From contig JAUCBJ010003366.1 of assembly GCA_032718475.1 (NCBI GenBank), positions 30,160 through 94,159 of the forward strand: a stretch of DNA of 64,000 bases. Reading direction: 5' to 3'. Made by a program: the position numbers and the translations under genes. The DNA comes from Nemertoderma westbladi. Its lineage: Eukaryota; Xenacoelomorpha; Nemertodermatida; Nemertodermatidae. The stretch's first letter is position 1; each line of letters opens with the position of its first letter. Shown here in pieces: positions 47,930 through 59,791 of this stretch. The notes under the pieces are model-generated. The model did not search any database, was not told the origin of the DNA, and was given only the letters and a program-made list of their open reading frames with translations.

Positions 47930-50900
47930 CATCCGGTACATGTTAGAACGTAGTAAGTTAGAAATTACATCCCGGTACATGTTAGAAAGTAGAAAGTTAG
48001 AAATTACATCCGGTACATGTTAGAACGTAGTAAGTTAGAAATTACATCCGGTACATGTTAGAACGTAGTAAGTTAGAAATTACATCCCGGTACATGTTAG
48101 AACGTAGTAAGTTAGAAATTACATCCCGGTACATGTTAGAAAGTAGAAAGTTAGAAATTACATCCGGTACATGTTAGAACGTAGTAAGTTAGAAATTACA
48201 TCCGGTACATGTTAGAACGTAGTAAGTTAGAAATTACATCCCGGTACATGTTAGAACGTAGTAAGTTAGAAATTACATCCGGTACATGTTAGAACGTAGT
48301 AAGTTAGAAATTACATCCGGTACATGTTAGAACGTAGTAAGTTAGAAATTACATCCCGGTACATGTTAGAACGTAGTAAGTTAGAAATTACATCCCGGTA
48401 CATGTTAGAACGTAGTAAGTTAGAAATTACATCCGGTACATGTTAGAACGTAGTAAGTTAGAAATTACATCCGGTACATGTTAGAACGTAGTAAGTTAGA
48501 AATTACATCCGGTACATGTTAGAACGTAGTAAGTTAGAAATTACATCCCGGTACATGTTAGAACGTAGTAAGTTAGAAATTACATCCGGTACATGTTAGA
48601 ACGTAGTAAGTTAGAAATTACATCCGGTACATGTTAGAACGTAGTAAGTTAGAAATTACATCCCGGTACATGTTAGAACGTAGTAAGTTAGAAATTACAT
48701 CCCGGTACATGTTAGAACGTAGTAAGTTAGAAATTACATCCCGGAACATGTTAGAAAGTAGAAAGTTAGAAATTACATCCCGGAACATGTTAGAACGTAG
48801 TAAGTTAGAAATTACATCCCGGAACATGTTAGAAAGTAGAAAGTTAGAAATTACATCCCGGTACATGTTAGAACGTAGTAAGTTAGAAATTACATCCCGG
48901 TACATGTTAGAACGTAGTAAGTTAGAAATTACATCCCGGAACATGTTAGAAAGTAGAAAGTTAGAAATTACATCCCGGTACATGTTAGAACGTAGTAAGT
49001 TAGAAATTACATCCCGGTACATGTTAGAACGTAGTAAGTTAGAAATTACATCCCGGAACATGTTAGAAAGTAGAAAGTTAGAAATTACATCCGGTACATG
49101 TTAGAACGTAGTAAGTTAGAAATTACATCCCGGTACATGTTAGAACGTAGTAAGTTAGAAATTACATCCCGGTACATGTTAGAACGTAGTAAGTTAGAAA
49201 TTACATCCCGGAACATGTTAGAAAGTAGAAAGTTAGAAATTACATCCGGTACATGTTAGAACGTAGTAAGTTAGAAATTACATCCCGGTACATGTTAGAA
49301 CGTAGTAAGTTAGAAATTACATCCCGGAACATGTTAGAAAGTAGAAAGTTAGAAATTACATCCCGGAACATGTTAGAACGTAGTAAGTTCGAAATTACAT
49401 CCCGGTACATGTTAGAAAGTAGTAAGTTAGAAATTACATCCCGGTACATGTTAGAACGTAGTAAGTTCGAAATTACATCCCGGTACATGTTAGAACGTAG
49501 TAAGTTAGAAATTACATCCCGGTACATGTTAGAAAGTAGTAAGTTAGAAATTACATCCGGTACATGTTAGAACGTAGTAAGTTAGAAATTACATCCCGGT
49601 ACATGTTAGAACGTAGTAAGTTCGAAATTACATCCCGGTACATGTTAGAACGTAGTAAGTTAGAAATTACATCCCGGTACATGTTAGAACGTAGTAAGTT
49701 AGAAATTACATCCGGTACATGTTAGAACGTAGTAAGTTAGAAATTACATCCCGGTACATGTTAGAACGTAGTAAGTTAGAAATTACATCCCGGAACATGT
49801 TAGAAAGTAGAAAGTTAGAAATTACATCCGGTACATGTTAGAACGTAGTAAGTTAGAAATTACATCCCGGTACATGTTAGAACGTAGTAAGTTAGAAATT
49901 ACATCCCGGAACATGTTAGAAAGTAGAAAGTTAGAAATTACATCCCGGAACATGTTAGAACGTAGTAAGTTCGAAATTACATCCCGGTACATGTTAGAAA
50001 GTAGTAAGTTAGAAATTACATCCCGGTACATGTTAGAACGTAGTAAGTTCGAAATTACATCCCGGTACATGTTAGAACGTAGTAAGTTAGAAATTACATC
50101 CCGGTACATGTTAGAAAGTAGTAAGTTAGAAATTACATCCGGTACATGTTAGAACGTAGTAAGTTAGAAATTACATCCCGGTACATGTTAGAACGTAGTA
50201 AGTTCGAAATTACATCCCGGTACATGTTAGAACGTAGTAAGTTAGAAATTACATCCCGGTACATGTTAGAACGTAGTAAGTTAGAAATTACATCCGGTAC
50301 ATGTTAGAACGTAGTAAGTTAGAAATTACATCCCGGTACATGTTAGAACGTAGTAAGTTCGAAATTACATCCCGGTACATGTTAGAACGTAGTAAGTTCG
50401 AAATTACATCCCGGTACATGTTAGAAAGTAGTAAGTTAGAAATTACATCCGGTACATGTTAGAACGTAGTAAGTTAGAAATTACATCCCGGTACATGTTA
50501 GAACGTAGTAAGTTAGAAATTACATCCGGTACATGTTAGAACGTAGTAAGTTAGAAATTACATCCCGGTACATGTTAGAAAGTAGAAAGTTAGAAATTAC
50601 ATCCCGGTACATGTTAGAAAGTAGAAAGTTAGAAATTACATCCCGGAACATGTTAGAACGTAGTAAGTTCGAAATTACATCCCGGTACATGTTAGAAAGT
50701 AGTAAGTTAGAAATTACATCCCGGTACATGTTAGAACGTAGTAAGTTAGAAATTACATCTCGGTACATGTTAGAACGTAGTAAGTTAGAAATTACATCCC
50801 GGTACATGTTAGAACGTAGTAAGTTAGAAATTACATCCCGGTACATGTTAGAAAGTAGTAAGTTAGAAATTACATCTCGGTACATGTTAGAACGTAGTAA

Positions 50901-52440
50901 GTTAGAAATTACATCCCGGTACATGTTAGAACGTAGTAAGTTAGAAATTACATCCCGGTACATGTTAGAACGTAGTAAGTTCGAAATTACATCCCGGTAC
51001 ATGTTAGAAAGTAGAAAGTTAGAAATTACATCCCGGTACATGTTAGAACGTAGTAAGTTAGAAATTACATCCCGGTACATGTTAGAACGTAGTAAGTTAG
51101 AAATTACATCCCGGTACATGTTAGAACGTAGTAAGTTCGAAATTACATCCCGGTACATGTTAGAAAGTAGAAAGTTAGAAATTACATCCCGGTACATGTT
51201 AGAACGTAGTAAGTTCGAAATTACATCCCGGTACATGTTAGAACGTAGTAAGTTAGAAATTACATCCCGGTACATGTTAGAAAGTAGAAAGTTAGAAATT
51301 ACATCCCGGAACATGTTAGAACGTAGTAAGTTAGAAATTACATCCCGGTACATGTTAGAAAGTAGTAAGTTAGAAATTACATCCCGGTACATGTTAGAAC
51401 GTAGTAAGTTCGAAATTACATCCCGGTACATGTTAGAACGTAGTAAGTTAGAAATTACATCCGGTACATGTTAGAACGTAGTAAGTTAGAAATTACATCC
51501 CGGTACATGTTAGAAAGTAGAAAGTTAGAAATTACATCCGGTACATGTTAGAACGTAGTAAGTTAGAAATTACATCCGGTACATGTTAGAACGTAGTAAG
51601 TTAGAAATTACATCCCGGTACATGTTAGAACGTAGTAAGTTAGAAATTACATCCCGGTACATGTTAGAAAGTAGAAAGTTAGAAATTACATCCGGTACAT
51701 GTTAGAACGTAGTAAGTTAGAAATTACATCCGGTACATGTTAGAACGTAGTAAGTTAGAAATTACATCCCGGTACATGTTAGAACGTAGTAAGTTAGAAA
51801 TTACATCCCGGTACATGTTAGAACGTAGTAAGTTAGAAATTACATCCGGTACATGTTAGAACGTAGTAAGTTAGAAATTACATCCCGGTACATGTTAGAA
51901 CGTAGTAAGTTAGAAATTACATCCCGGAACATGTTAGAAAGTAGAAAGTTAGAAATTACATCCCGGAACATGTTAGAACGTAGTAAGTTCGAAATTACAT
52001 CCCGGTACATGTTAGAAAGTAGTAAGTTAGAAATTACATCCCGGTACATGTTAGAACGTAGTAAGTTCGAAATTACATCCCGGTACATGTTAGAACGTAG
52101 TAAGTTAGAAATTACATCCGGTACATGTTAGAACGTAGTAAGTTAGAAATTACATCCGGTACATGTTAGAACGTAGTAAGTTAGAAATTACATCCCGGTA
52201 CATGTTAGAACGTAGTAAGTTAGAAATTACATCCGGTACATGTTAGAACGTAGTAAGTTAGAAATTACATCCCGGTACATGTTAGAAAGTAGAAAGTTCG
52301 AAATTACATCCCGGTACATGTTAGAAAGTAGTAAGTTAGAAATTACATCCCGGTACATGTTAGAACGTAGTAAGTTCGAAATTACATCCCGGTACATGTT
52401 AGAACGTAGTAAGTTAGAAATTACATCCGGTACATGTTAG
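47930..52440. repeat. Minisatellite domain rich in 38-bp units
   Basis: In this part of the array every few units lack one C (CATCCGG instead of CATCCCGG), so reading frames on both strands keep breaking. The spacing is regular, commonly one short unit after two to four full ones, and blocks are duplicated: the units at 49253-49570 recur at 49835-50152, a 582-base shift (15 units less 3 bases). Confidence 0.85.
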
Positions 52441-55400
52441 AACGTAGTAAGTTAGAAATTACATCCCGGTACATGTTAGAAAGTAGAAAGTTAGAAATTA
52501 CATCCCGGAACATGTTAGAACGTAGTAAGTTCGAAATTACATCCCGGTACATGTTAGAAAGTAGTAAGTTAGAAATTACATCCCGGTACATGTTAGAAAG
52601 TAGAAAGTTAGAAATTACATCCCGGTACATGTTAGAAAGTAGAAAGTTAGAAATTACATCCCGGAACATGTTAGAACGTAGTAAGTTCGAAATTACATCC
52701 CGGTACATGTTAGAACGTAGTAAGTTCGAAATTACATCCCGGTACATGTTAGAACGTAGTAAGTTAGAAATTACATCCCGGTACATGTTAGAAAGTAGAA
52801 AGTTAGAAATTACATCCCGGAACATGTTAGAACGTAGTAAGTTCGAAATTACATCCCGGTACATGTTAGAAAGTAGTAAGTTAGAAATTACATCCCGGTA
52901 CATGTTAGAACGTAGTAAGTTAGAAATTACATCCCGGTACATGTTAGAACGTAGTAAGTTAGAAATTACATCCCGGTACATGTTAGAACGTAGTAAGTTA
53001 GAAATTACATCCCGGTACATGTTAGAAAGTAGAAAGTTAGAAATTACATCCCGGTACATGTTAGAACGTAATAAGTTAGAAATTACATCCCGGAACATGT
53101 TAGAACGTAGTAAGTTCGAAATTACATCCCGGTACATGTTAGAACGTGGTAAGTTAGAAATTACATCCCGGTACATGTTAGAAAGTAGAAAGTTAGAAAT
53201 TACATCCCGGTACATGTTTGAACGTAGTAAGTTAGAAATTACATCCCGGTACATGTTAGAACGTAGTAAGTTAGAAATTACATCCCGGTACATGTTAGAA
53301 CGTGGTAAGTTAGAAATTACATCCCGGTACATGTTAGAACGTAGTAAGTTAGAAATTACATCCCGGTACATGTTAGAAAGTAGAAAGTTAGAAATTACAT
53401 CCCGGTACATGTTAGAACGTAGTAAGTTAGAAATTACATCCCGGTACATGTTAGAACGTAGTAAGTTAGAAATTACATCCCGGTACATGTTAGAAAGTAG
53501 AAAGTTAGAAATTACATCCCGGTACATGTTAGAACGTAGTAAGTTAGAAATTACATCCCGGTACATGTTAGAAAGTAGAAAGTTAGAAATTACATCCCGG
53601 AACATGTTAGAACGTAGTAAGTTCGAAATTACATCCCGGTACATGTTAGAAAGTAGAAAGTTAGAAATTACATCCCGGTACATGTTAGAACGTAGTAAGT
53701 TAGAAATTACATCCCGGTACATGTTAGAACGTGGTAAGTTAGAAATTACATCCCGGTACATGTTAGAACGTAGTAAGTTAGAAATTACATCCCGGTACAT
53801 GTTAGAAAGTAGAAAGTTAGAAATTACATCCCGGTACATGTTAGAACGTAGTAAGTTAGAAATTACATCCCGGTACATGTTAGAACGTAGTAAGTTAGAA
53901 ATTATATCCCGGTACATGTTAGAACGTAGTAAGTTAGAAATTACATCCCGGTACATGTTAGAACGTAGTAAGTTAGAAATTACATCCCGGTACATGTTAG
54001 AAAGTAGAAAGTTAGAAATTACATCCCGGTACATGTTAGAACGTAGTAAGTTAGAAATTACATCCCGGTACATGTTAGAAAGTAGAAAGTTAGAAATTAC
54101 ATCCCGGTACATGTTAGAACGTAGTAAGTTAGAAATTACATCCCGGTACATGTTAGAACGTAGTAAGTTAGAAATTACATCCCGGTACATGTTAGAACCT
54201 AGTAAGTTAAAAATAACATCCCGGTACATGTTAGAACGTAGTAAGTTAGAAATTACATCCCGGTACATGTTAGAACGTAGTAAGTTAGAAATTACATCCC
54301 GGTACATGTTAGAACGTAGTAAGTTAGAATTTACATCCCGGTACATGTTAGAACGTAGTAAGTTAGAAATTACCTCCCGGTACATGTTAGAACGCAGTAA
54401 GTTAGAAATTACATCCCGGTACATGTTAGAACGTAGTAAGTTAGAAATTACATCCCGGTACATGTTAGAACGTAGTAAGTTAGAAATTACATCCCGGTAC
54501 ATGTTAGAACCTAGTAAGTTAAAAATAACATCCCGGTACATGTTAGAACGTAGTAAGTTAGAAATTACCTCCCGGTACATGTTAGAACGCAGTAAGTTAG
54601 AAATTACCTCCCCGTACATGTTAGAACGTAGTAAGTTAGAAATTACATCCCGGTACATGTTAGAACGTAGTAAGTTAGAAATTACATCCCGGTACATGTT
54701 AGAACGTAGTAAGTTAGAAATTACATCCCGGTACATGTTAGAACGTAGTAAGTTAGAAATTACATCCCGGTACATGTTAGAAAGTAGAAAGTTAGAAATT
54801 ACATCCCGGTACATGTTAGAAAGTAGAAAGTTAGAAATTACATCCCGGTACATGTTAGAACGTAGTAAGTTAGAAATTACATCCCGGTACATGTTAGAAC
54901 GTAGTAAGTTAGAAATTACATCCCGGTACATGTTAGAACGTAGTAAGTTAGAAATTACATCCCGGTACATGTTAGAAAGTAGAAAGTTAGAAATTACATC
55001 CCGGTACATGTTAGAACGTAGTAAGTTAGAAATTACATCCCGGTACATGTTAGAAAGTAGAAAGTTAGAAATTACATCCCGGTACATGTTAGAACGTAGT
55101 AAGTTAGAAATTACATCCCGGTACATGTTAGAACGTAGTAAGTTAGAAATTACATCCCGGTACATGTTAGAAAGTAGAAAGTTAGAAATTACATCCCGGT
55201 ACATGTTAGAACGTAGTAAGTTAAAAATTACATCCCGGTACATGTTAGAAAGTAGTAAGTTAGAAATTACATCCCGGTACATGTTAGAACGTAGTAAGTT
55301 AGAAATTATATCCATCCCGGTACATGTTAGAACGTAGTAAGTTAGAAATTACATCCCGGTACATGTTAGAACGTAGTAAGTTAGAAATTACATCCCGGTA

Positions 55401-57997
55401 CATGTTAGAACGTAGTAAGTTAGAAATTACATCCCGGAACATGTTAGAACGTAGTAAGTTAGAAATTACATCCCGGTACATGTTAGAACGTAGTAAGTTA
55501 GAAATTACATCCCGGTACATGTTAGAACGTAGTAAGTTAGAAATTACATCCCGGTACATGTTAGAACGTAGTAAGTTAGAATTTACATCCCGGTACATGT
55601 TAGAACGTAGTAAGTTAGAAATTACCTCCCGGTACATGTTAGAACGCAGTAAGTTAGAAATTACCTCCCCGTACATGTTAGAACGTAGTAAGTTAGAAAT
55701 TACATCCCGGTACATGTTAGAACGTAGTAAGTTAGAAATTACATCCCGGTACATGTTAGAACGTAGTAAGTTAGAAATTACATCCCGGTACATGTTAGAA
55801 CGTAGTAAGTTAGAAATTACATCCCGGTACATGTTAGAAAGTAGAAAGTTAGAAATTACATCCCGGTACATGTTAGAAAGTAGAAAGTTAGAAATTACAT
55901 CCCGGTACATGTTAGAACGTAGTAAGTTAGAAATTACATCCCGGTACATGTTAGAACGTAGTAAGTTAGAAATTACATCCCGGTACATGTTAGAACGTAG
56001 TAAGTTAGAAATTACATCCCGGTACATGTTAGAAAGTAGAAAGTTAGAAATTACATCCCGGTACATGTTAGAACGTAGTAAGTTAGAAATTACATCCCGG
56101 TACATGTTAGAAAGTAGAAAGTTAGAAATTACATCCCGGTACATGTTAGAACGTAGTAAGTTAGAAATTACATCCCGGTACATGTTAGAACGTAGTAAGT
56201 TAGAAATTACATCCCGGTACATGTTAGAAAGTAGAAAGTTAGAAATTACATCCCGGTACATGTTAGAACGTAGTAAGTTAAAAATTACATCCCGGTACAT
56301 GTTAGAAAGTAGTAAGTTAGAAATTACATCCCGGTACATGTTAGAACGTAGTAAGTTAGAAATTATATCCATCCCGGTACATGTTAGAACGTAGTAAGTT
56401 AGAAATTACATCCCGGTACATGTTAGAACGTAGTAAGTTAGAAATTACATCCCGGTACATGTTAGAACGTAGTAAGTTAGAAATTACATCCCGGAACATG
56501 TTAGAACGTAGTAAGTTAGAAATTACATCCCGGTACATGTTAGAACGTAGTAAGTTAGAAATTACATCCCGGTACATGTTAGAAAGTAGAAAGTTAGAAA
56601 TTACATCCCGGTACATGTTAGAAAGTAGAAAGTTAGAAATTACATCCCGGTACATGTTAGAACGTAGTAAGTTAGAAATTACATCCCGGTACATGTTAGA
56701 ACGTAGTAAGTTAGAAATTACATCCCGGTACATGTTAGAACGTAGTAAGTTAGAAATTACATCCCGGTACATGTTAGAAAGTAGAAAGTTAGAAATTACA
56801 TCCCGGTACATGTTAGAAAGTAGTAAGTTAGAAATTACATCCCGGTACATGTTAGAACGTAGTAAGTTAGAAATTACATCCCGGTACATGTTAGAACGTA
56901 GTAAGTTAGAAATTACATCCCGGTACATGTTAGAACGTAGTAAGTTAGAAATTACATCCCGGTACATGTTAGAAAGTAGAAAGTTAGAAATTACATCCCG
57001 GTACATGTTAGAACGTAGTAAGTTAGAAATTACATCCCGGAACATGTTAGAACGTAGTAAGTTAGAAATTACATCCCGGTACATGTTAGAACGTAGTAAG
57101 TTAGAAATTACATCCCGGTACATGTTAGAACGTAGTAAGTTAGAAATTACATCCCGGTACATGTTAGAACGTAGTAAGTTAGAATTTACATCCCGGTACA
57201 TGTTAGAACGTAGTAAGTTAGAAATTACCTCCCGGTACATGTTAGAACGCAGTAAGTTAGAAATTACCTCCCCGTACATGTTAGAACGTAGTAAGTTAGA
57301 AATTACATCCCGGTACATGTTAGAACGTAGTAAGTTAGAAATTACATCCCGGTACATGTTAGAACGTAGTAAGTTAGAAATTACATCCCGGTACATGTTA
57401 GAACGTAGTAAGTTAGAAATTACATCCCGGTACATGTTAGAAAGTAGAAAGTTAGAAATTACATCCCGGTACATGTTAGAAAGTAGAAAGTTAGAAATTA
57501 CATCCCGGTACATGTTAGAACGTAGTAAGTTAGAAATTACATCCCGGTACATGTTAGAACGTAGTAAGTTAGAAATTACATCCCGGTACATGTTAGAACG
57601 TAGTAAGTTAGAAATTACATCCCGGTACATGTTAGAAAGTAGAAAGTTAGAAATTACATCCCGGTACATGTTAGAACGTAGTAAGTTAGAAATTACATCC
57701 CGGTACATGTTAGAAAGTAGAAAGTTAGAAATTACATCCCGGTACATGTTAGAACGTAGTAAGTTAGAAATTACATCCCGGTACATGTTAGAACGTAGTA
57801 AGTTAGAAATTACATCCCGGTACATGTTAGAAAGTAGAAAGTTAGAAATTACATCCCGGTACATGTTAGAACGTAGTAAGTTAAAAATTACATCCCGGTA
57901 CATGTTAGAAAGTAGTAAGTTAGAAATTACATCCCGGTACATGTTAGAACGTAGTAAGTTAGAAATTATATCCATCCCGGTACATGTTAGAACGTAG
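52440..57997. repeat. Higher-order block duplications in the minisatellite
   Basis: A unit with a 4-base insertion (TTATATCCATCCCGG) occurs at about 55306, 56363 and 57966. The distances are 1057 and 1603 bases, that is 27 and 41 units plus 4. The order of variant units before each marker is nearly the same, so blocks of about 1 kb or more have been copied as wholes. Confidence 0.85.
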
Positions 57998-59104
57998 TAA
58001 GTTAGAAATTACATCCCGGTACATGTTAGAACGTAGTAAGTTAGAAATTACATCCCGGTACATGTTAGAACGTAGTAAGTTAGAAATTACATCCCGGAAC
58101 ATGTTAGAACGTAGTAAGTTAGAAATTACATCCCGGTACATGTTAGAACGTAGTAAGTTAGAAATTACATCCCGGTACATGTTAGAAAGTAGAAAGTTAG
58201 AAATTACATCCCGGTACATGTTAGAAAGTAGAAAGTTAGAAATTACATCCCGGTACATGTTAGAACGTAGTAAGTTAGAAATTACATCCCGGTACATGTT
58301 AGAACGTAGTAAGTTAGAAATTACATCCCGGTACATGTTAGAACGTAGTAAGTTAGAAATTACATCCCGGTACATGTTAGAAAGTAGAAAGTTAGAAATT
58401 ACATCCCGGTACATGTTAGAAAGTAGTAAGTTAGAAATTACATCCCGGTACATGTTAGAACGTAGTAAGTTAGAAATTACATCCCGGTACATGTTAGAAC
58501 GTAGTAAGTTAGAAATTACATCCCGGTACATGTTAGAACGTAGTAAGTTAGAAATTACATCCCGGTACATGTTAGAAAGTAGAAAGTTAGAAATTACATC
58601 CCGGTACATGTTAGAACGTAGTAAGTTAGAAATTACATCCCGGAACATGTTAGAACGTAGTAAGTTAGAAATTACATCCCGGTACATGTTAGAACGTAGT
58701 AAGTTAGAAATTACATCCCGGTACATGTTAGAACGTAGTAAGTTAGAAATTACATCCCGGTACATGTTAGAACGTAGTAAGTTAGAAATTACATCCCGGC
58801 ACATGTTAGAACGTAGTAAGTTAGAAATTACATCCCGGTACATGTTAGAAAGTAGAAAGTTAGAAATTACATCCCGGTACATGTTAGAAAGTAGTAAGTT
58901 AGAAATTACATCCCGGTACATGTTAGAAAGTAGAAAGTTAGAAATTACATCCCGGTACATGTTAGAACGTAGTAAGTTAGAAATTACATCCCGGAACATG
59001 TTAGAACGTAGTAAGTTAGAAATTACATCCCGGTACATGTTAGAAAGTAGAAAGTTAGAAATTACATCCCGGTACATGTTAGAATGTAGTCAGTTAGAAA
59101 TAAC

Positions 59105-59791
59105 AAACTTGTTGTGAAGTACCGGTACTATACATTGTTCTAATCCTCGTGAGTTTATTTGCACCCACTCACTGCGTTCGTTCACGTAACAAACCAACGT
59201 TGTGTAGTACTGCTAATTGCGCTAATAAGTATGTAATCTTTAATACAGAAATTCCTTAAAAGTATTGTAAAAACACAACTATTATTATATCCGTTGTTAT
59301 GGAATGTTTATAAACTAATGTGCCTCAGAAATAGATTCCAAAATATATTTAAAAAAAATACACAAACAATTGCGTGTTAAAAAATCTTCTATATATTTAT
59401 ATAAAATGCACAAAACTCTATAAAATTTTACATTTGGTAACTTTCTAAAATAATAATAAATTAATAAATCGTACCTACGATAAAAAATATGTTATGGGTA
59501 GCTGGTAATTAGCAATAACTGTTTGACTCATTCTAGAATACCCGAGACGCATTTAAAAAAATTTTTAATTACAGAATAATCCCTAAATTGATAATATCCC
59601 AATATAAGTTTACCATAATTAAATTAATTTATTTATTTACGATGTTACCTAATTATGAATTCTATTTTCGGCTTTTACTAGAAAGTAAAATGTAAAAAAG
59701 CATTTAATCTAAGTTTAAGAAATATAAGAAATAGCCGCACTAATTAAAGTTTAATTTAAGGCAATAAATTATAATATAGTAAACCAATGGA
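59105..59791. other. Intergenic DNA and DNMBP-like 3' UTR
   Basis: AT-rich sequence between the array and the DNMBP-like stop codon. The only signal is an overlapping pair of minus-strand AATAAA hexamers at 59628-59637. No gene seen. Confidence 0.5.
59628..59637 (-). terminator. Candidate poly(A) signal of the DNMBP-like gene
   Basis: Two overlapping AATAAA hexamers on the minus strand, about 155-165 bases after the stop codon. They fit a cleavage signal, but the surrounding DNA is AT-rich, so chance is possible. Confidence 0.45.

Larger units (their letters stand above)
32684..59104. repeat. Giant minisatellite: ~675 copies of a 39-bp unit
   Basis: One uninterrupted head-to-tail array of 26.4 kb. 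The unit starts ACATGTTAGAA and ends TTACATCCCGGT. Translated, the open plus frame reads MLERSKLEITSRY and the open minus frame MYRDVISNLLRSN. Variation sits at a few fixed sites: C/A and T/A in the GTAG-AAG part (ERSK, ESRK, ESSK types), A/C giving KLE or KFE, and T/A giving RYM or RNM. Most units are exactly 39 bases. Rare 40-base units (extra A) occur at about 37187, 39683, 39870 and 40311, and 38-base units are common at 47930-52430. The last unit is degenerate (59085-59104). ORFs here, up to 2534 codons on the minus strand, are treated as non-coding. Confidence 0.97.

Noticed and set aside
32684-59104. CRISPR-like array
   Set aside because: The units are contiguous with no unique spacers, and the context is a eukaryotic genome.
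32663-59117. Long ORFs on both strands in the array as real repeat proteins
   Set aside because: They follow from a stop-free 39-base unit. Both strands are open at once, frames break at 38- and 40-base units without compensation, and no start context, intron or flanking coding sequence supports a gene.
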